Under the pieces are notes generated by a model. It was given only the letters and a program-made list of their open reading frames with translations. It made no database searches and was not told the DNA's origin. From Uranotaenia lowii (Eukaryota > Arthropoda > Insecta > Diptera > Culicidae), in NCBI RefSeq assembly GCF_029784155.1, contig NC_073692.1, positions 238,346,503 to 238,410,502 on the forward strand: a DNA stretch of 64,000 bases, in the 5' to 3' direction. Both the position numbers and the translations under genes were made by a program. This document shows positions 1 through 11,940 of the stretch, one piece after another. How positions within the stretch are numbered: the stretch's first letter is position 1; each line of letters begins with the position of its first letter.

Positions 1-2765
1 CGTTTTAAAATTGAAAAACCAAAAATTTTATGATGGTGAAAATTGAGAAACAATGTGTAAGTCATGTTGCAGTGCGTACATTTCAGATCAAGATGATTTA
101 AAGGTCATAAAAGTTTATTTGGTGGTGCTCAAAAATTATAATATTTTCATGACTTGAGAACCTAGCTGGTTATTATTTAATATTTCTGTAAAGATGAAAA
201 GGATGTCACTTTTTTGGTGAAAAATTAATACTATAGGTGTAGTACGAAACAAATCCTCATGAAAATTTGTTTAAGAAAATACGTACTTTTGTAGAAAAAG
301 GAGTGCTTATTATGCCCTGGGTGCTCGTTATGCCCTTATTTCCCCTAATCCTGAAAATTATATATTTTTTCCCATAAAATAAATGTTCTATCTTACTAAA
401 GATCCTCCTGATTGACATTTCCGAGCCGTAAACATTATATAAACGAATATCAAAAAATTGTCTCTGGTATGTTTTTTTCAAAGCAGACGCCATGTTGTCT
501 CTATATGTATTTCACTCGTTTCATTTTTCTTCTTTCTGCGAGTTTCTTTGCTGAAAACATAGAACACAACTTTTTGTTTTGGCCCCTTGGATAATGGTCT
601 ATTCTGATAAATATCATATTTGTTTTTATTGGAAAATTTGTCATGCTTCTAAGGTTGAAATCAAAATTTTATGATTAGTGCTACTTGCTACCCGTTTGAA
701 ATATACCATAGAAAATCTAACTTCACACATACACTGTTGCACATCGTTAAACATGAACAAAAATAAACGAATGGAAATGTCACAGCAAAAGTTTTAAACA
801 TCCGGAATGCTTGCTGGTTTCTGAAAGCAACAAATACTCCCGGTAAAATTTGTGAATGAAAAGACAGGATAAAAAAAAAGAAAACCTTAAACCGCCTGAG
901 TGTCTCGGCCTCACCACAAGACGTCTTCAACTTTGACTGACTGGTTTTCCGCTGGCTGGCTGTCTTTGGCACAGATTTGTGCAGTATCTTCTGTTTTTCT
1001 CCCTCGTAAAGTCAGCCATAGATCTTCAGGTTTTCTACTATACGTAGGGTGCAAGTGCCTTTTGTTGGAAGTCAAGGCGCTACTACAAAATTATGTATAC
1101 AACTACCACCCATCGGATGCAATTTTCTCACAACGATGGCAATGAATAAAAAAAACAATTACGGGAACTGAAATTATTCCCACTGGTGGATTTCGATCGA
1201 AAGCGCACGCTAGCTTTTTTGGATTAGGTACCCTATGCGTTTGTTTTTGTGCATCTTTGAGTAACTTTTACTTCTACTTTCATCCGATGGAACTACGGCA
1301 AGTATCAATTTCTTTCTCATTAATCTTTTTCTTTTCTTCTGTCGTCGTCTCTGGTTGGATGCTGTGCGAATAATAGGCACAGAGTACATTTCACATCAGC
1401 CTCTCGCGAGTTGGTTGGTTTTTCTCTGCTCTAGCGCGATTGTATGATCATCACCCGTTAGATCCGGAAAAAGACCTATCACTCTGACGCCGGGACACAT
1501 GGCAGTATTATTTTTGGCTCGGAAGAAATATTTCTGACTTCGGCTAGGAAAAGCGATTATTAGAAAACTTACTCGTACGATGTCGTTCGACCAAATCCAA
1601 TGGAATGTACGCATCGTGACGATTGGTGTTCGAATACTTAACGGATGATCTAATCCGTTGGTATAAAGAATATGTTACGAAGCGGGAAAACTACTGTTTC
1701 CAAGATTTTTTGTTCAAAGATAACTGCAACATCTTGGCAGCACAATTACGCAAAACAAAGAACGAAAGCACAACATCTAAAGTTGAAGCCAAACAATTGT
1801 GAAAGTATCCAGACACGCCAACACGTCGTAATCAACTGCACCGGTCAATTATGACGAAATAGTTTCGGAAAATTGATCTTTAGCGAAACGAATTCAATCC
1901 GTGGGGGAATTTTTGATCATAGGCCAATTTCGGCCCCCGAAATGAAGAGTAGAAAAAAAACCAACGGAAGAGAAGCGTAGCTAACATAATAACGAGCCGA
2001 GCGAGTGGTTATGCTGAAATATTCGATGTAGAAAAAAGAGAAAAAAATACGCAATCATTTTCCATTTTTGGTACGAGGAACAGATAGGAAGTACAAAATT
2101 CCTCAATGTTGGTGTGAATTGAGTTTTTTACGAATCTAAAGAAATCGCAAACTTTCGATATTGTGCTCAAAACTTGAGAATTTTGTTAAAATTCAATCAT
2201 TTAAAAACCTTGGAAATGTTCAAATTATCCCCATTCACCCCAATCAAATCTTATAGTGTTGAATCGAATCATCTTGAACAGTAATTAAAACACAAAAGAA
2301 AAGTTTCCAAATTGGTCTATCTGTTCTCGAGCCGGAGCAAACCCACAGATCACCAACCAACAGATATGCAAGAAACGGAAAACGAACGTTTCCTTTTGCC
2401 GTTAAATAAAAACTTCACCCATCCCTAAAAGTTAATGAAAGCTTTTGGGAAGCGTTTGGCCCACAAAAACCTGCCGGCCGATAAATTCGTGGTTGATCGT
2501 TGTCCATAAATGCCGATACCGGTTTTCCGAGCATAGATTAGCACTTTGATCTACTTTAGAGACAAAGCGCCTGGTTCTGGATCTATTTCAACCTTTTCAG
2601 TGTAAAAAGTTGGAAACGGGATTCCAATAAATTGACTATTTTACTGCCAAAATTTTGATAAATTCATTCATAAATAGTATTGAAAGATTAATAAATTCGT
2701 TCTCCATAACTTGACAAACGACAATACACGAAATAATGTTTGGTTCTTTGATTGTACAAACAAAG
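1..2765. other. Anonymous AT-rich sequence, no gene recognised
   Basis: Only short reading frames (under 95 codons) occur on either strand and none resembles a known protein. No terminal inverted repeat, tRNA-like box or tandem array was seen. The 2,300-2,600 stretch is slightly richer in GC and looks single copy within the window. It could be intergenic or intronic. Confidence 0.5.
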
Positions 2766-3730
2766 TAGGGGGAAGTCGTCTATGGCCGGACATCGCCTAT
2801 GGCCGGACAACATAGATTTTTCGAAAACACAATATCCTAATAATGTTTTAACGCCATGAAAATAAAGTAAATAGTAGCCTGATATGGTGTTAGAAATATG
2901 GTAATCCAATCTGAAAAGGTAAACCAATGATAGGCATCTAAAGCTTTTGCCTAGTAGTACGGAGAGGATCGCCTAAACTTTGCATTTGTATTGTGGTCAG
3001 TTTTTTTGGCTTGTAAAATTTGAACTGCACATGAGCGACATCGTTGATTGGTTATCTTTCGATCACAGTAGATATAAGATAACAAAACGGAAGTTCAATC
3101 GAAATATTAGGAAAATTAAAAAAAGTGCGCTTTCTCTATGACCGGACACCAAATTGTTGTCTATGACCGGACAAGATAATATTAAAAATTATAGATGATT
3201 TCAACTTGAAACTTTCATTTTTTCATCTCTAGCACCGTCAAATGGTTAGCAGAAGATAAGGATTCAATAACGAAACTATTTTGGTCCTCTGAGAAAAATT
3301 TAAATTTTGCTGTCCGGTCACAGACAATTATTCTCTTGTTTTTTCGAAACAAATGTTTCATTGTGGTTTGTCAAAAAAACTTTTATGATTGGCTTCATAG
3401 AACGTTCAGTATTGGAAAACACATACTCACAAGACCTGTGCATGTGATTTCAGTCATTTTGCTACGTTTTTGTGCCATGGGTGACAACTTTGGTGAAGTA
3501 ATTCGTAGTGTCCGGCCATAGACAACACTTCTGGAAATGAGTGAAATCTGACATGAAATGATTTCTCTTACCACATGAATATGTTGTAAATTAAATTTTT
3601 TCTAATATAGTTAAGTGATCATAATATTATTACTCTTCAAATGAGTAGAGGAACCAAAATTTACAAAAATCTATTTTTGAAGTTATTGCTTAAAAACCTT
3701 AAGTGTCCGGTAGTAGACGACTTCCCCCTA
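2766..3730. mobile_element. TA-flanked TIR element with iterated 13-mer
   Basis: The left end reads GGGGGAAGTCGTCTA (from 2768) and the right end is its near-exact reverse complement, TAGACGACTTCCCCC (to 3728). Both are flanked by TA (2766-2767 and 3729-3730), the target duplication of Tc1/mariner-like transposons. The 961-bp body has no long ORF, so it is non-autonomous. A 13-mer close to CTATGGCCGGACA occurs seven times: direct at 2780, 2797, 3136 and 3161, and inverted at 3311, 3509 and 3704. The orientation switches near the middle, so the copies point inward from both ends. The TIR and TSD are seen directly; the superfamily is inferred from the TA. Confidence 0.8.
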
Positions 3731-4762
3731 CAAACTGTTTCGACATTCTATAACGTTTCAGATAAAAAATGATTTTTTCAATGAGTTGTTTGAAGTTTTA
3801 CTACATCTCTCCAGCATGATGTTGTAAAGCTGTGACACAATTTGAAGAATTTTGTTAAAATAAATAACTTTATCAAATATGCGAATGCTCTAGTTTAAAA
3901 TAAGTTTGCCACAATTTTTTCAGCACGTACCCGGGCCGGACAAATCCAGGCTATTTTATTTAAAAACCTGGCAAAATCTATCATTTGAATCCGTGATGTC
4001 CCGATGATTTTTTCATCAGCAGTTTTAAAATCGCATTTTAGGCTTTAAAAAAACTTTTTATGAATATTTTTATAAAACTTCTTCAAAATATTTCGTTCTA
4101 AACGCGTAAATAAAACTTTGTACTACATATATTTTTGTTTGTTTTGCTTAGCTTAGGTTAGTTCAGTTGACTACTCATATCCACCTTAAACCATAGAACT
4201 TGAAGTGCTCAGAAATTATCATTCATTTAAAACTTAAGATAACCTATAATAAAATAGACTTTTTTTAACTTACGCACTTAAAATTCTATGATCTCTGGCG
4301 TGGCTAAGCAGAACTAGTTCAACCTCGCCAATGGTTGCTACTCCATGATTGATCGAGTCCAATGACCAAAAGAATGGTGTTTGGGACTAGCAGTTCATTC
4401 CCAATGCACACAATGAAACAAAGCCAAGTCAATATCACCAACTATAGGAACCGTCTATACGTCTGTGAATCTATATTTAAAAATCCAAAGAAAGGGTTAT
4501 GTTAGTAGGGGAAAGGTTATGATTTTGGTGCGATCGAGTTTTCCTACACCGCCTATGCTCCTAGATTTTTCTTAAGCAAACTACTATTTCTATCTTTGAG
4601 GCAGTGATAAAAAGTTGAATAGTAAAGTAAAAAATTTATTAAAATTTTCTTTAATTAGCATGTTTTTCTAATTCTTGTTCCCTAATACACTAATGTGTTT
4701 TCAAAACAGATTCTTTAGTGTAAAGGTACTTCTATAAAACTTCGAAAAATATTTATAACATA
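3731..4762. other. No gene recognised
   Basis: AT-rich sequence without coding potential. Around 3,930-3,990 there is a CCGGGCCGGACAAATCC-like stretch that vaguely recalls the CCGG-containing dispersed repeats elsewhere in the window. Nothing else stands out. Confidence 0.4.
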
Positions 4763-5047
4763 ACTAGCTGACCCGATAAACTTCGTTTTACCTTTTTAAG
4801 TATAAATCGTAATAAACGTTTAATTTCATTTACACGTCCTTAATTGCATCGTGCTCGCGAATAGATTCTTATGGAAATCGTATCAGAATAGGGGTAGGCT
4901 TAATAGCGGCACGTTATCCAAACAAACGGGAAAATTGTACCATCTCTGACCCAAAAAACCCTCGGATACCAAATTTCACTTCATTCCGACCGACCATTCA
5001 TACGTGATGTTGTTACAAAGAAAATGCCTCCATTTTTATATATAAGA
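4763..5047 (+). repeat. ACTAGCTGACCCG-family dispersed repeat, short copy
   Basis: It starts ACTAGCTGACCCGATAAAC followed by TTCGTTTTACC, and ends in a TATATATAAGAT-type tail after text resembling a 'TACCAAATTTCACTTCATTCC' consensus seen in many arthropod interspersed repeats. The same head occurs at 43586 and 63796. The ends suggest a complete short copy of about 285 bp. No coding capacity. I recall this head-and-tail pattern from arthropod genomes, but I do not assign a superfamily. Confidence 0.65.
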
Positions 5048-5402
5048 TTTTTTGTTCGTTTGTTTTGGCAAATAAAGTGAAAAAATAGGGGCAACCAGGT
5101 CGGACCGGACTTTTGTCATATTGTACACTAAATATCCGGGCAAACCCGGATAAAACCGGGTAATCTGGCAACTTTACTCGAAAATGCTTGTGTCGAAAGT
5201 TAGTATTTTTATTCCTCGATTGGTGCCATTCTTTGTAAAAAAATTCACAATAATATGTGCCTCCAAATATTGTACAGTCCTTGATTTCAAAAGCTAAGGT
5301 AAACCAAGAAAAACGTTTTCTTAATTTGACGATTCCTGCAAAAAAGTTCTGGGACAATTTGAAAAAAAATTGGATTAACCAGCACACATAAATCTGTTTT
5401 AA
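5048..5402. repeat. Spacer with a CCGG-rich dispersed repeat
   Basis: At 5,125-5,175 the text runs ATCCGGGCAAACCCGGAT, AAAACCGGGTAATCTGGCAAC. Related sequence recurs at 42,725-42,765 in the same orientation and at 32,015-32,060 in the opposite one. This marks a dispersed family, probably the edge of an old transposon. The stretch ends at a TAA stop (5400-5402) just before the reverse transcriptase frame. Confidence 0.5.
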
Positions 5403-6800
5403 TTTCCAGTTGCAGTGCACTCTATTATTCTTAGCTCGAAATTCCCTCTTTCGTGGAAAAAGGTTAAAGTAATACCTATTCCGAAAAAATCTAATGCATC
5501 GGGCATAACAAATCTAAGACCAATTAGTATTCTGAGTTCGCTATCTAAAGTGTTTGAAAAGCTTATAAAACAACAAATCTGTGACCATATCAACCATCAT
5601 AAGTTCCTAAATAAGTTCCAATCTGGTTTCAGGCCTAGCCATAGTACTGAAACTGCTTTGATGAAAGTGCACAATGATATAGCACTCGCTTTAGATAAAA
5701 AAGGAAGTGCACTACTTCTTCTGCTAGATTTTTCAAAAGCTTTCGATAGAGTGGCACATACTAAACTTGTTCAAAAACTGTTACTAAAGTATAACTTTTC
5801 CAAATCAGCCGCAGATATGATTAATTCATACCTTCAAGGGTGTTCACAATCCGTTTTCTACAACGGATTGTTTTCCGATTTCTCCCCAATTGATTCTGGT
5901 GTTCCTCAAGGGTCTATCTTAGGTCCAATTTTGTTTTCCTTGTTTATTAACGATCTTCCTTCAGTTCTGGATTTCTGTTCAGTTCATTTATTTGCCGATG
6001 ATGTTCAGATATATTTATGCTCCGATGGGTTAAATTCCTTACAGGAATTGGGCTCTAAAATGAATCATGATCTAGCCAAAATTCATGAATGGGCAACTGG
6101 TAACCTGCTGCCTATCAATCCTGAAAAAACCAAAGCTATCTTCATCAGTAGATTGACCACCACCATTACGCCCCCCATTCTCACCTTCGATGGAAAAGAA
6201 ATTTCATACGTTGAATATGCTGAAAATTTGGGAATAATTTTTGATCAGAATTTCTCCTGGGATCGTCAGATAGCTACGCAGTGTGGTAAAATATACGGTT
6301 CGCTTAAAAAGCTCAACTTGACAACAAGGCATCTAGACTCGTCAACAAAACTGCGCCTATTTAAATCGTTTGTTTATCCTCTATTTATCTATGGAGATTT
6401 TCTTTACCATAATGCTTCGGAAAGATCAATGAACAGGCTCCGTGTAGCACTAAATTCGTGTATTCGATATGTTTTTAACTTATCAAGATTTGATCACGTC
6501 TCACACCTTCAAAAATTTTTGATAGGTTGTCGATTCGAAAGTTTTTATGCTTACAGATCAGCGACTGTAATCCACAGAATCCTGAACACAGGCAAACCTG
6601 AATATTTAAGATCACTTCTAGTACCATTACGAAGCTCTCGAACCGGTTGTCTTGTTATTCCACGGCACAACTGGGCTTATTATGGTAATTCGTTCTTCGT
6701 GAGAGGTATCGTAAATTGGAACGTTATCCCTTTCCATATCAAGTTAATCAAAACTAAGTCAGAGTTCAAAAAGGGTTTATTGGCGGGGCTTACGGGTTAA
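5403..6800 (+). CDS. Reverse transcriptase, C-terminal part of ORF2 (5' truncated)
   Basis: The frame is open from 5403 to the TAA ending at 6800 (about 465 codons); the first in-frame start-like codon is a GTG at 5415. It covers most of the RT domain. Near the start is FPLSWKKVKVIPIPKK, then LRPISILSSLSKVFEKLI, then the GFRPSHSTETAL block, then motif A LLDFSKAFDRVAH, motif B GVPQGSILGP and motif C with FADD (LFADDVQIYL). Thumb and connection regions follow, with the common YLGI-like box reading NLGIIFDQNFSW. The catalytic aspartates are present and no frameshift is seen, so this is a young or well-preserved fragment. It lacks endonuclease and a natural start, so it is unlikely to be functional alone. 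CR1/L2-group affinity is likely; the clade is unresolved. Confidence 0.88.
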   Translation, partial: FPVAVHSIILSSKFPLSWKKVKVIPIPKKSNASGITNLRPISILSSLSKVFEKLIKQQICDHINHHKFLNKFQSGFRPSHSTETALMKVHNDIALALDKKGSALLLLLDFSKAFDRVAHTKLVQKLLLKYNFSKSAADMINSYLQGCSQSVFYNGLFSDFSPIDSGVPQGSILGPILFSLFINDLPSVLDFCSVHLFADDVQIYLCSDGLNSLQELGSKMNHDLAKIHEWATGNLLPINPEKTKAIFISRLTTTITPPILTFDGKEISYVEYAENLGIIFDQNFSWDRQIATQCGKIYGSLKKLNLTTRHLDSSTKLRLFKSFVYPLFIYGDFLYHNASERSMNRLRVALNSCIRYVFNLSRFDHVSHLQKFLIGCRFESFYAYRSATVIHRILNTGKPEYLRSLLVPLRSSRTGCLVIPRHNWAYYGNSFFVRGIVNWNVIPFHIKLIKTKSEFKKGLLAGLTG

Positions 6801-6920
6801 GAACGACATTATCATTACGAAGTTTAGAAATAAAATAAGTATTAGGCAAGTAAATCACATAAATAACACTTTGTAACAAATAATAAGATTGTATCTTACG
6901 TTACATAATTGAATAAAAAA

Positions 6921-6944
6921 TAATAATAATAATAATAATAATAA
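6921..6944 (+). repeat. (TAA)8 microsatellite, retrotransposon 3' tail
   Basis: Eight TAA units directly follow the 3' UTR of the RT fragment and are best read as the element's own 3' terminus. Confidence 0.85.
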
Positions 6945-6950
6945 TATTTG

Positions 6951-8040
6951 AAATCACCAAGTGTCTAGCACGTCAACCTTGCTATTAATTTTGTATAGCT
7001 AGATTGATGTTATTGTTTGTACCACTGGAATCTCGGAATCTCCAAAAGAACTACATCTCGTGATTTTCTCCTCTAACAACTGGTAAAGACAAATGTTTTA
7101 ACACAAGTGAATTCGTGAAACTTTTTAAGTCTGATGGCAATATCTGGAGTGTTTTCTACTGCCTCCACATGGAGCAGTACAGGAAAAAAAAACTGTCTTT
7201 CCTTGTGTGTGTCTTCAGGAAGCTCTTAAATTCAATGCATTCATTGACACTCCAGTGGAAGTGGAATTGGATGTACGACGAAATTGTTATTAACTTCATC
7301 ACATTAGATTACAGTCAGCATCCAGAATAGGACGACTACAGAATATGACCACTACATTGCCGAATGCTTCTCTCTACTCTAATAACGTTGGAGCTATAGC
7401 ATTAATCTTCATAAAAAGCTGAAGCGCATTCTATACATCACCAGAACTTTAATAAAGCTGAAATCTGTCATCATGACTATTTTTTAGTTTCCTATAAAAT
7501 CATTATATTGTAAAATTTTGATAACCAAAGCTTTTATAAAACAAAAATTGAAAATATTCCGCGAAAAACATTTTTAAATAAATGTAATGACATCATAAGT
7601 GAAATGCCCTAATAAAACCATTTGTGAATAAAAAACAAAGTAATGACATCGCAAACACAATGAAATTGATTGAAAATAGGCCTGGAAAAAATATTTCCAA
7701 ATACTTGACATAGTGAATCCATCAACATGGCGTCATGTTGTGCCTTCGATTTTGCAACCAACATGGCGTTAGCCAATGCTTATTAGCTTTATTGTGGTGA
7801 GTTAAATGGCTAATTCGTTTTATAACGGTTTTATGAGAGCCATACAAATGCCTAAAATATGACGTTTCTCTCGTAAGCCAACCAATTACATGCCTAGGAT
7901 GAGTTACACATTTCGGAGTGGCCAATCCTTCTTGGTATATACAGTAAATAAGGATAGACTTTTTAAATTAAATTAATAAGAGATTGGTTGTGAATGTCCA
8001 GTAAAATGAAACCATGTAAATGTAAATGAACTAAAAATCA
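6951..8040. other. No gene recognised
   Basis: Short ORFs only. From about 7,720 phrases such as CATGGCGTCATG and ACCAACATGGCG appear, which recall the 137-bp satellite that begins at 8,041. This could be a degraded outlying copy. Confidence 0.4.
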
Positions 8041-8870
8041 CATGAATCCCTCAAAATATGGGCATTGGGTGAGAGAGTTAAACTAGAAGAAGTTGAAAAT
8101 CGCTATCTGCCACCATCTTGAAATTCAAGATAACGGCTTCCACTGAACTGTAAAATGCTGTTAATCACTGAAATCAGCATGAAAGCCGCACAATATGGAT
8201 ATTGGGTGAAAGGGCTAAACTAGAAGAAGTCAAATTTTGCTATCTGACGCCATCTTGAAATCCAAGATAACAGCTTCCGCTTATGTTTGAAACGCTGTCA
8301 ATCAGTGAAAATCGTATTATACTCTCACATGGGTATTGGGTTAAAGGGCGAAATTAGAAGACAGCGAATTTCGTTACCTGACACCATCTTGAAATCAAAT
8401 ATGGCGACTTCCCGCTTAACTCTAAAATGCTTTATATGACTTGAAATCGCATGAAAGCCCCACAATATTGGTATTGGGTGAAACGGCTAAACAAAAAAAA
8501 CAAATTTCGCTTTTTGACGCCATCTTGGAATCTAAGATGGCCGCTTTCGCTTAACTTTAAAATGCCGTTAACCAATGAAAATCGCTTGAAATCTCCACAA
8601 TATTGGTATTGAGTGAAAGAGCTAAACTGAAAGAAGTCGCATTCTGCTATCTGTCGCCATCATGAAATCTAAGACGGCGTCTCCCGATTAACTCTAAAAT
8701 TTTGTAAACGACTAAAAATCACATGAATCCCCCAGAATATGGGTAATTGGGTGGAAGAGCTTAAAGAGTAGAAGCCAAATTTCGCTAACTGACGCAACCC
8801 AAGATGGTGACTTCTTCTGATCTTTAAAATGCCCTAAGTGGTCGAAAATCTCATTAAAATTTCAGGAAAG
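8041..8870 (+). repeat. Tandem array, about 137-bp unit, six copies
   Basis: The marker ATTGGGTGAA (or a variant) recurs at 8064, 8201, 8335, 8473, 8608 and 8746, giving intervals of 137, 134, 138, 135 and 138 bp. Each unit carries, in order, ATTGGGTGAA, a GCTAAACTAGAAG block, CGCTATCTGACGCCATCTTG, then AAGATGGC..CTTCC..TTAACTCTAAAATGC and a weakly conserved AATCACTGAAAATCGCATG. A short dyad (CCATCTTGAAATCCAAGATGG) lies inside every unit. Copies are diverged, so the array is old. No coding potential. Confidence 0.85.
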
Positions 8871-9080
8871 TTAAGCGGAAACCTCCATATTAGATTTCAA
8901 GATGGCGTCAGAAGTTTCATACAATTTTCAGCATTTAGTGATTTAAGCATTTGGAAGTGCAGTGGAAGCCGCCATATTGGATTTCAAGATGAAGTCAGAT
9001 AGCGAAATTTTACATCTTGGATTAATAATGGCGTCATGCAACAATTTTTTCTGCTACTAGTTGGGCCCTTTCACTCAATA
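8871..9080 (-). repeat. Inverted copies of the 137-bp satellite unit
   Basis: From about 8,871 the same unit continues on the other strand: TTAAGCGGAAACCTCCATA, ATTTCAAGATGGCGTCAG (8,890s), then AAGCCGCCATATTGGATTTC, and finally CCCTTTCACTCAATACTCAT near 9,070. The array therefore contains a head-to-head switch. Confidence 0.75.
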
Positions 9081-11940
9081 CTCATATTGTAGAGATATTT
9101 ATATAGGTTTCGGTGATTTAAAGTATTTCAAAGCTTTTAATTCAAATTCAAATTCAACAAATGTCTGAAAAACATATTTTAGTAAAATTACGAGATTTTC
9201 AAAACAATAATTTCAACAAAAAATCGGTTGGGAATTAAGAGAGAGATATTGCTATTAGTCAGGAGGATCATATTGACACTCCAGGGACGGTAACGGGTAA
9301 AAAAAATTTGGGACAGATGAGGGTTAAAATGCATAAATAACAAACAATGTCTTTGATTTTAAAAGATTTCAAACTTACATGCCATACTTTAGATCAAGGA
9401 CGTCAAGTATCATTGAAATTACCTGTAAAGAAAAAACAAAACACCGTGTTAGATCATAAATTAATCATTCGACAAGTGCAGCACATGTTATCACAAATAG
9501 TGAACATAGAATCGATGCAAAAAAAAACAATAAAAAATGACCGGTGTCTGCAGACAAAACGAACCGGCTTTAACGGTGGAGCTCCGGCGAGTTTAAACAG
9601 CAGTGAGTTGATAGTAATTGAAGTATGAATGAAATTGAAAAATTCAGCAATCAGCAACGTTTTGTCAGCGGCACGCTTTACTAAATTGGGCGGGGGTGTT
9701 TAGAATCGAGGAGCCGACGACGCGACGGACGGTTTGGATTCGTGAAGATCGAAAACGAGGCATTTGTCTAAGCCAAACGCAAAAACCAAAAACAATTGCT
9801 TCCAACAAAGTGGTACCTAAACTATTACCACATTCCAAGTATCCCGGCTGATAGACGGACCAGCAACAACAATAGCAACGATAATGGATAGACACGATCA
9901 GTCTGCGTTTGCACAACTAACTTAGCCTGCGCATATCATGAGCTACTAGAGTACAGTCTGAGCAGAAGAGAGAAAAAAATGTTGTACAATGCATAGACAA
10001 ACTACATAAATAGCCTTCGAGTTTTATTAACGCTGCGCTGCATGAGACATGCAGAAGTTAGTAGCGCCACCGCCAGTAGAATCAAAACGCGTCCAAGACA
10101 GACCGTTCGAATGGCTGCGCATCAAGATTTGTCAGCCTGTCTTTAAAGAGACTATGGATTTGATGGATTGTGTAATTTTAATTCGCTTATAAAGCCATGC
10201 CGATGGATGACGATCTCGGATCAGGATTCGTGATCACAGATTGAGAAATACGTTACAGCTTTCTTCCCATCCGCTGCCTGTCCGCGCCCACCGACAAAAT
10301 CCGTTACTCTTGGGTAGCGTCGAAGCGTTACGTTGTTTCTGTTGGGTTTTGCAACAGCTTCATAGAAGAAGCGTCACACCGCTAAACCTGATCCAGACAA
10401 TATGATTTAGGTAGACAACCAGTTGGTTGGCTGGCCATCCGTCCGTGTGTGACCCATTTCTACGCGTAAAACGATGCCGGAGCGTCGAGCAACCTATTTA
10501 ATTTCGAAGCATCCTACATAGGCAGTAGCATAACGGCAGAGATGGCAATAAATTTTCCCGCATATGTGCAATAAGTTAGCTCGGTTAGGCTGGATTGGGC
10601 CGGGCTGTCCAGATGTTCCGTTCTGATATGTTCATATGTACGTGTGCTACAAACTGCGGTCTTTGATTTAGATTTTGTTGGAGCATGCCGATTGGAACCG
10701 TTTTTTTTTTTTTCTAAAAAGAGCAAGAAAAAAAACCGCCGGGGTGCCCTTTCGATGATGAATCAGCGTTGTTGCCCTGGACTGGGGAAGGGAAGCAGAT
10801 ACAAACATCTGTGTGAACAGAAATGTACACAAATCATGTTGCGATGGAACCGGATCGGTCGGCATTTTTAACAACCGTACATACGCAGTTATGCTCGAGA
10901 ATTGATTTGAGCTTGAATCAATCAAGGATAGATGGAGCGACTCCAATTTTTCTACAATGTTTATTTTTTGGCTGCTTGTAAAAGAGAGTATGTTTTGGCA
11001 TTTGAAAGATTTCTTCTATAACAAATGATACCTTCGATTAAGGTAGGTTAATCAAAAATCCCTAAAATTCATTAAACAATGTGATTTTGATTCTCCAAAG
11101 GATGGTATACAAAATCCTACTTTTTCACTATTTAAGTAATTACTGTTTCACTTTAATAGACATCTTGCGGTATTTCTAAGCCTAATAATCATCGACTATG
11201 AAGACACTCGCATATTTGATCAACCAATTCATGTGAATTAGAGAGATCCTAAAAGAGGGCATTGTTCCTCGGCCCTAAAAAAAGGCCCCATGCCATTTTT
11301 GATCTCAATTGGACAGTGTGAAGGGGTCGCTTAACGACGCTTAAGTTCTTATGGAAATTTGACATGATTTGTTCTAGGGAATCTGCAAATATCACTATTT
11401 GGGCTGTACCTTGCACGAATTGATCTACAAATTAGGTTGAGACGTTCTTTCAATTATTCTACGCCAATGCTCCGAAGACCACCTCACTTGCTATTAGTTG
11501 CCCAAAAAAAATGTTATTTGGTGATAAAACAAGATTCCTTTAGCTTAAGCTGGAGGCGAAATCGGTTTAAAACATTAAAATATATCGGGTTGAAACTTTT
11601 TTTTGTAACAAAGAGCAACTCCTGGTCTTCAAAACGTTTGTGGAAAATCATATTAACCAAATTTGTAGAACAAGCGGTCTAAAATTGTTCAAAATAGAGC
11701 CGGAAAAGTGATTTTTTCAGATTCGCAGAATAGATTAATGCAAATTCTAATTCCTAAGAGTTGATCGATTAAGCTCAAAATTGACATGGGGCTCTCAATT
11801 AGATTCAGATGATGAATTGTAATGAGATTGAAATCGGGGAACAAAAATCAGTAAACATCCCCAATCTTATTATTTTTGTCAGTTGGCAAGTCGGTTACCT
11901 CCTGAGCCGTTGTCTGCGAGTTCGCGACCAAGAATAAACA
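9081..11940. other. No gene recognised
   Basis: No ORF over 95 codons matches a known protein. The stretch 9,640-10,900 is richer in GC, apparently unique in the window and contains several short open frames on both strands. It might be conserved non-coding or intronic host sequence, but no exon with splice signals and recognisable protein could be defined. Poly-T runs occur near 10,700. Confidence 0.4.

Larger units (their letters stand above)
5403..6950 (+). mobile_element. 5'-truncated non-LTR retrotransposon with (TAA)n tail
   Basis: The body consists of a C-terminal ORF2 segment (5403-6800), a 3' UTR of about 120 bp and a terminal (TAA)8 run at 6921-6944. Ending in a short repeat rather than poly(A) is known for I-type and some CR1/L2-group elements. 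Endonuclease and ORF1 are absent, so this is a typical 5'-truncated copy left by target-primed reverse transcription. The exact 5' junction and target duplication were not identified. Confidence 0.8.

Noticed and set aside
5386..5416. Possible splice acceptor (pyrimidine tract then CAG) before the RT frame
   Set aside because: No upstream exon or donor supports it; 5' truncation of a retrotransposon explains the start better.
5013..5420. 135-codon minus-strand frame beside the RT fragment
   Set aside because: It crosses the dispersed CCGG repeat and the 3' side of the ACTAGC repeat; no domain or conserved composition.
8041..9080. CRISPR-like array
   Set aside because: Units are adjacent tandem copies with no unique spacers, in a eukaryotic genome.
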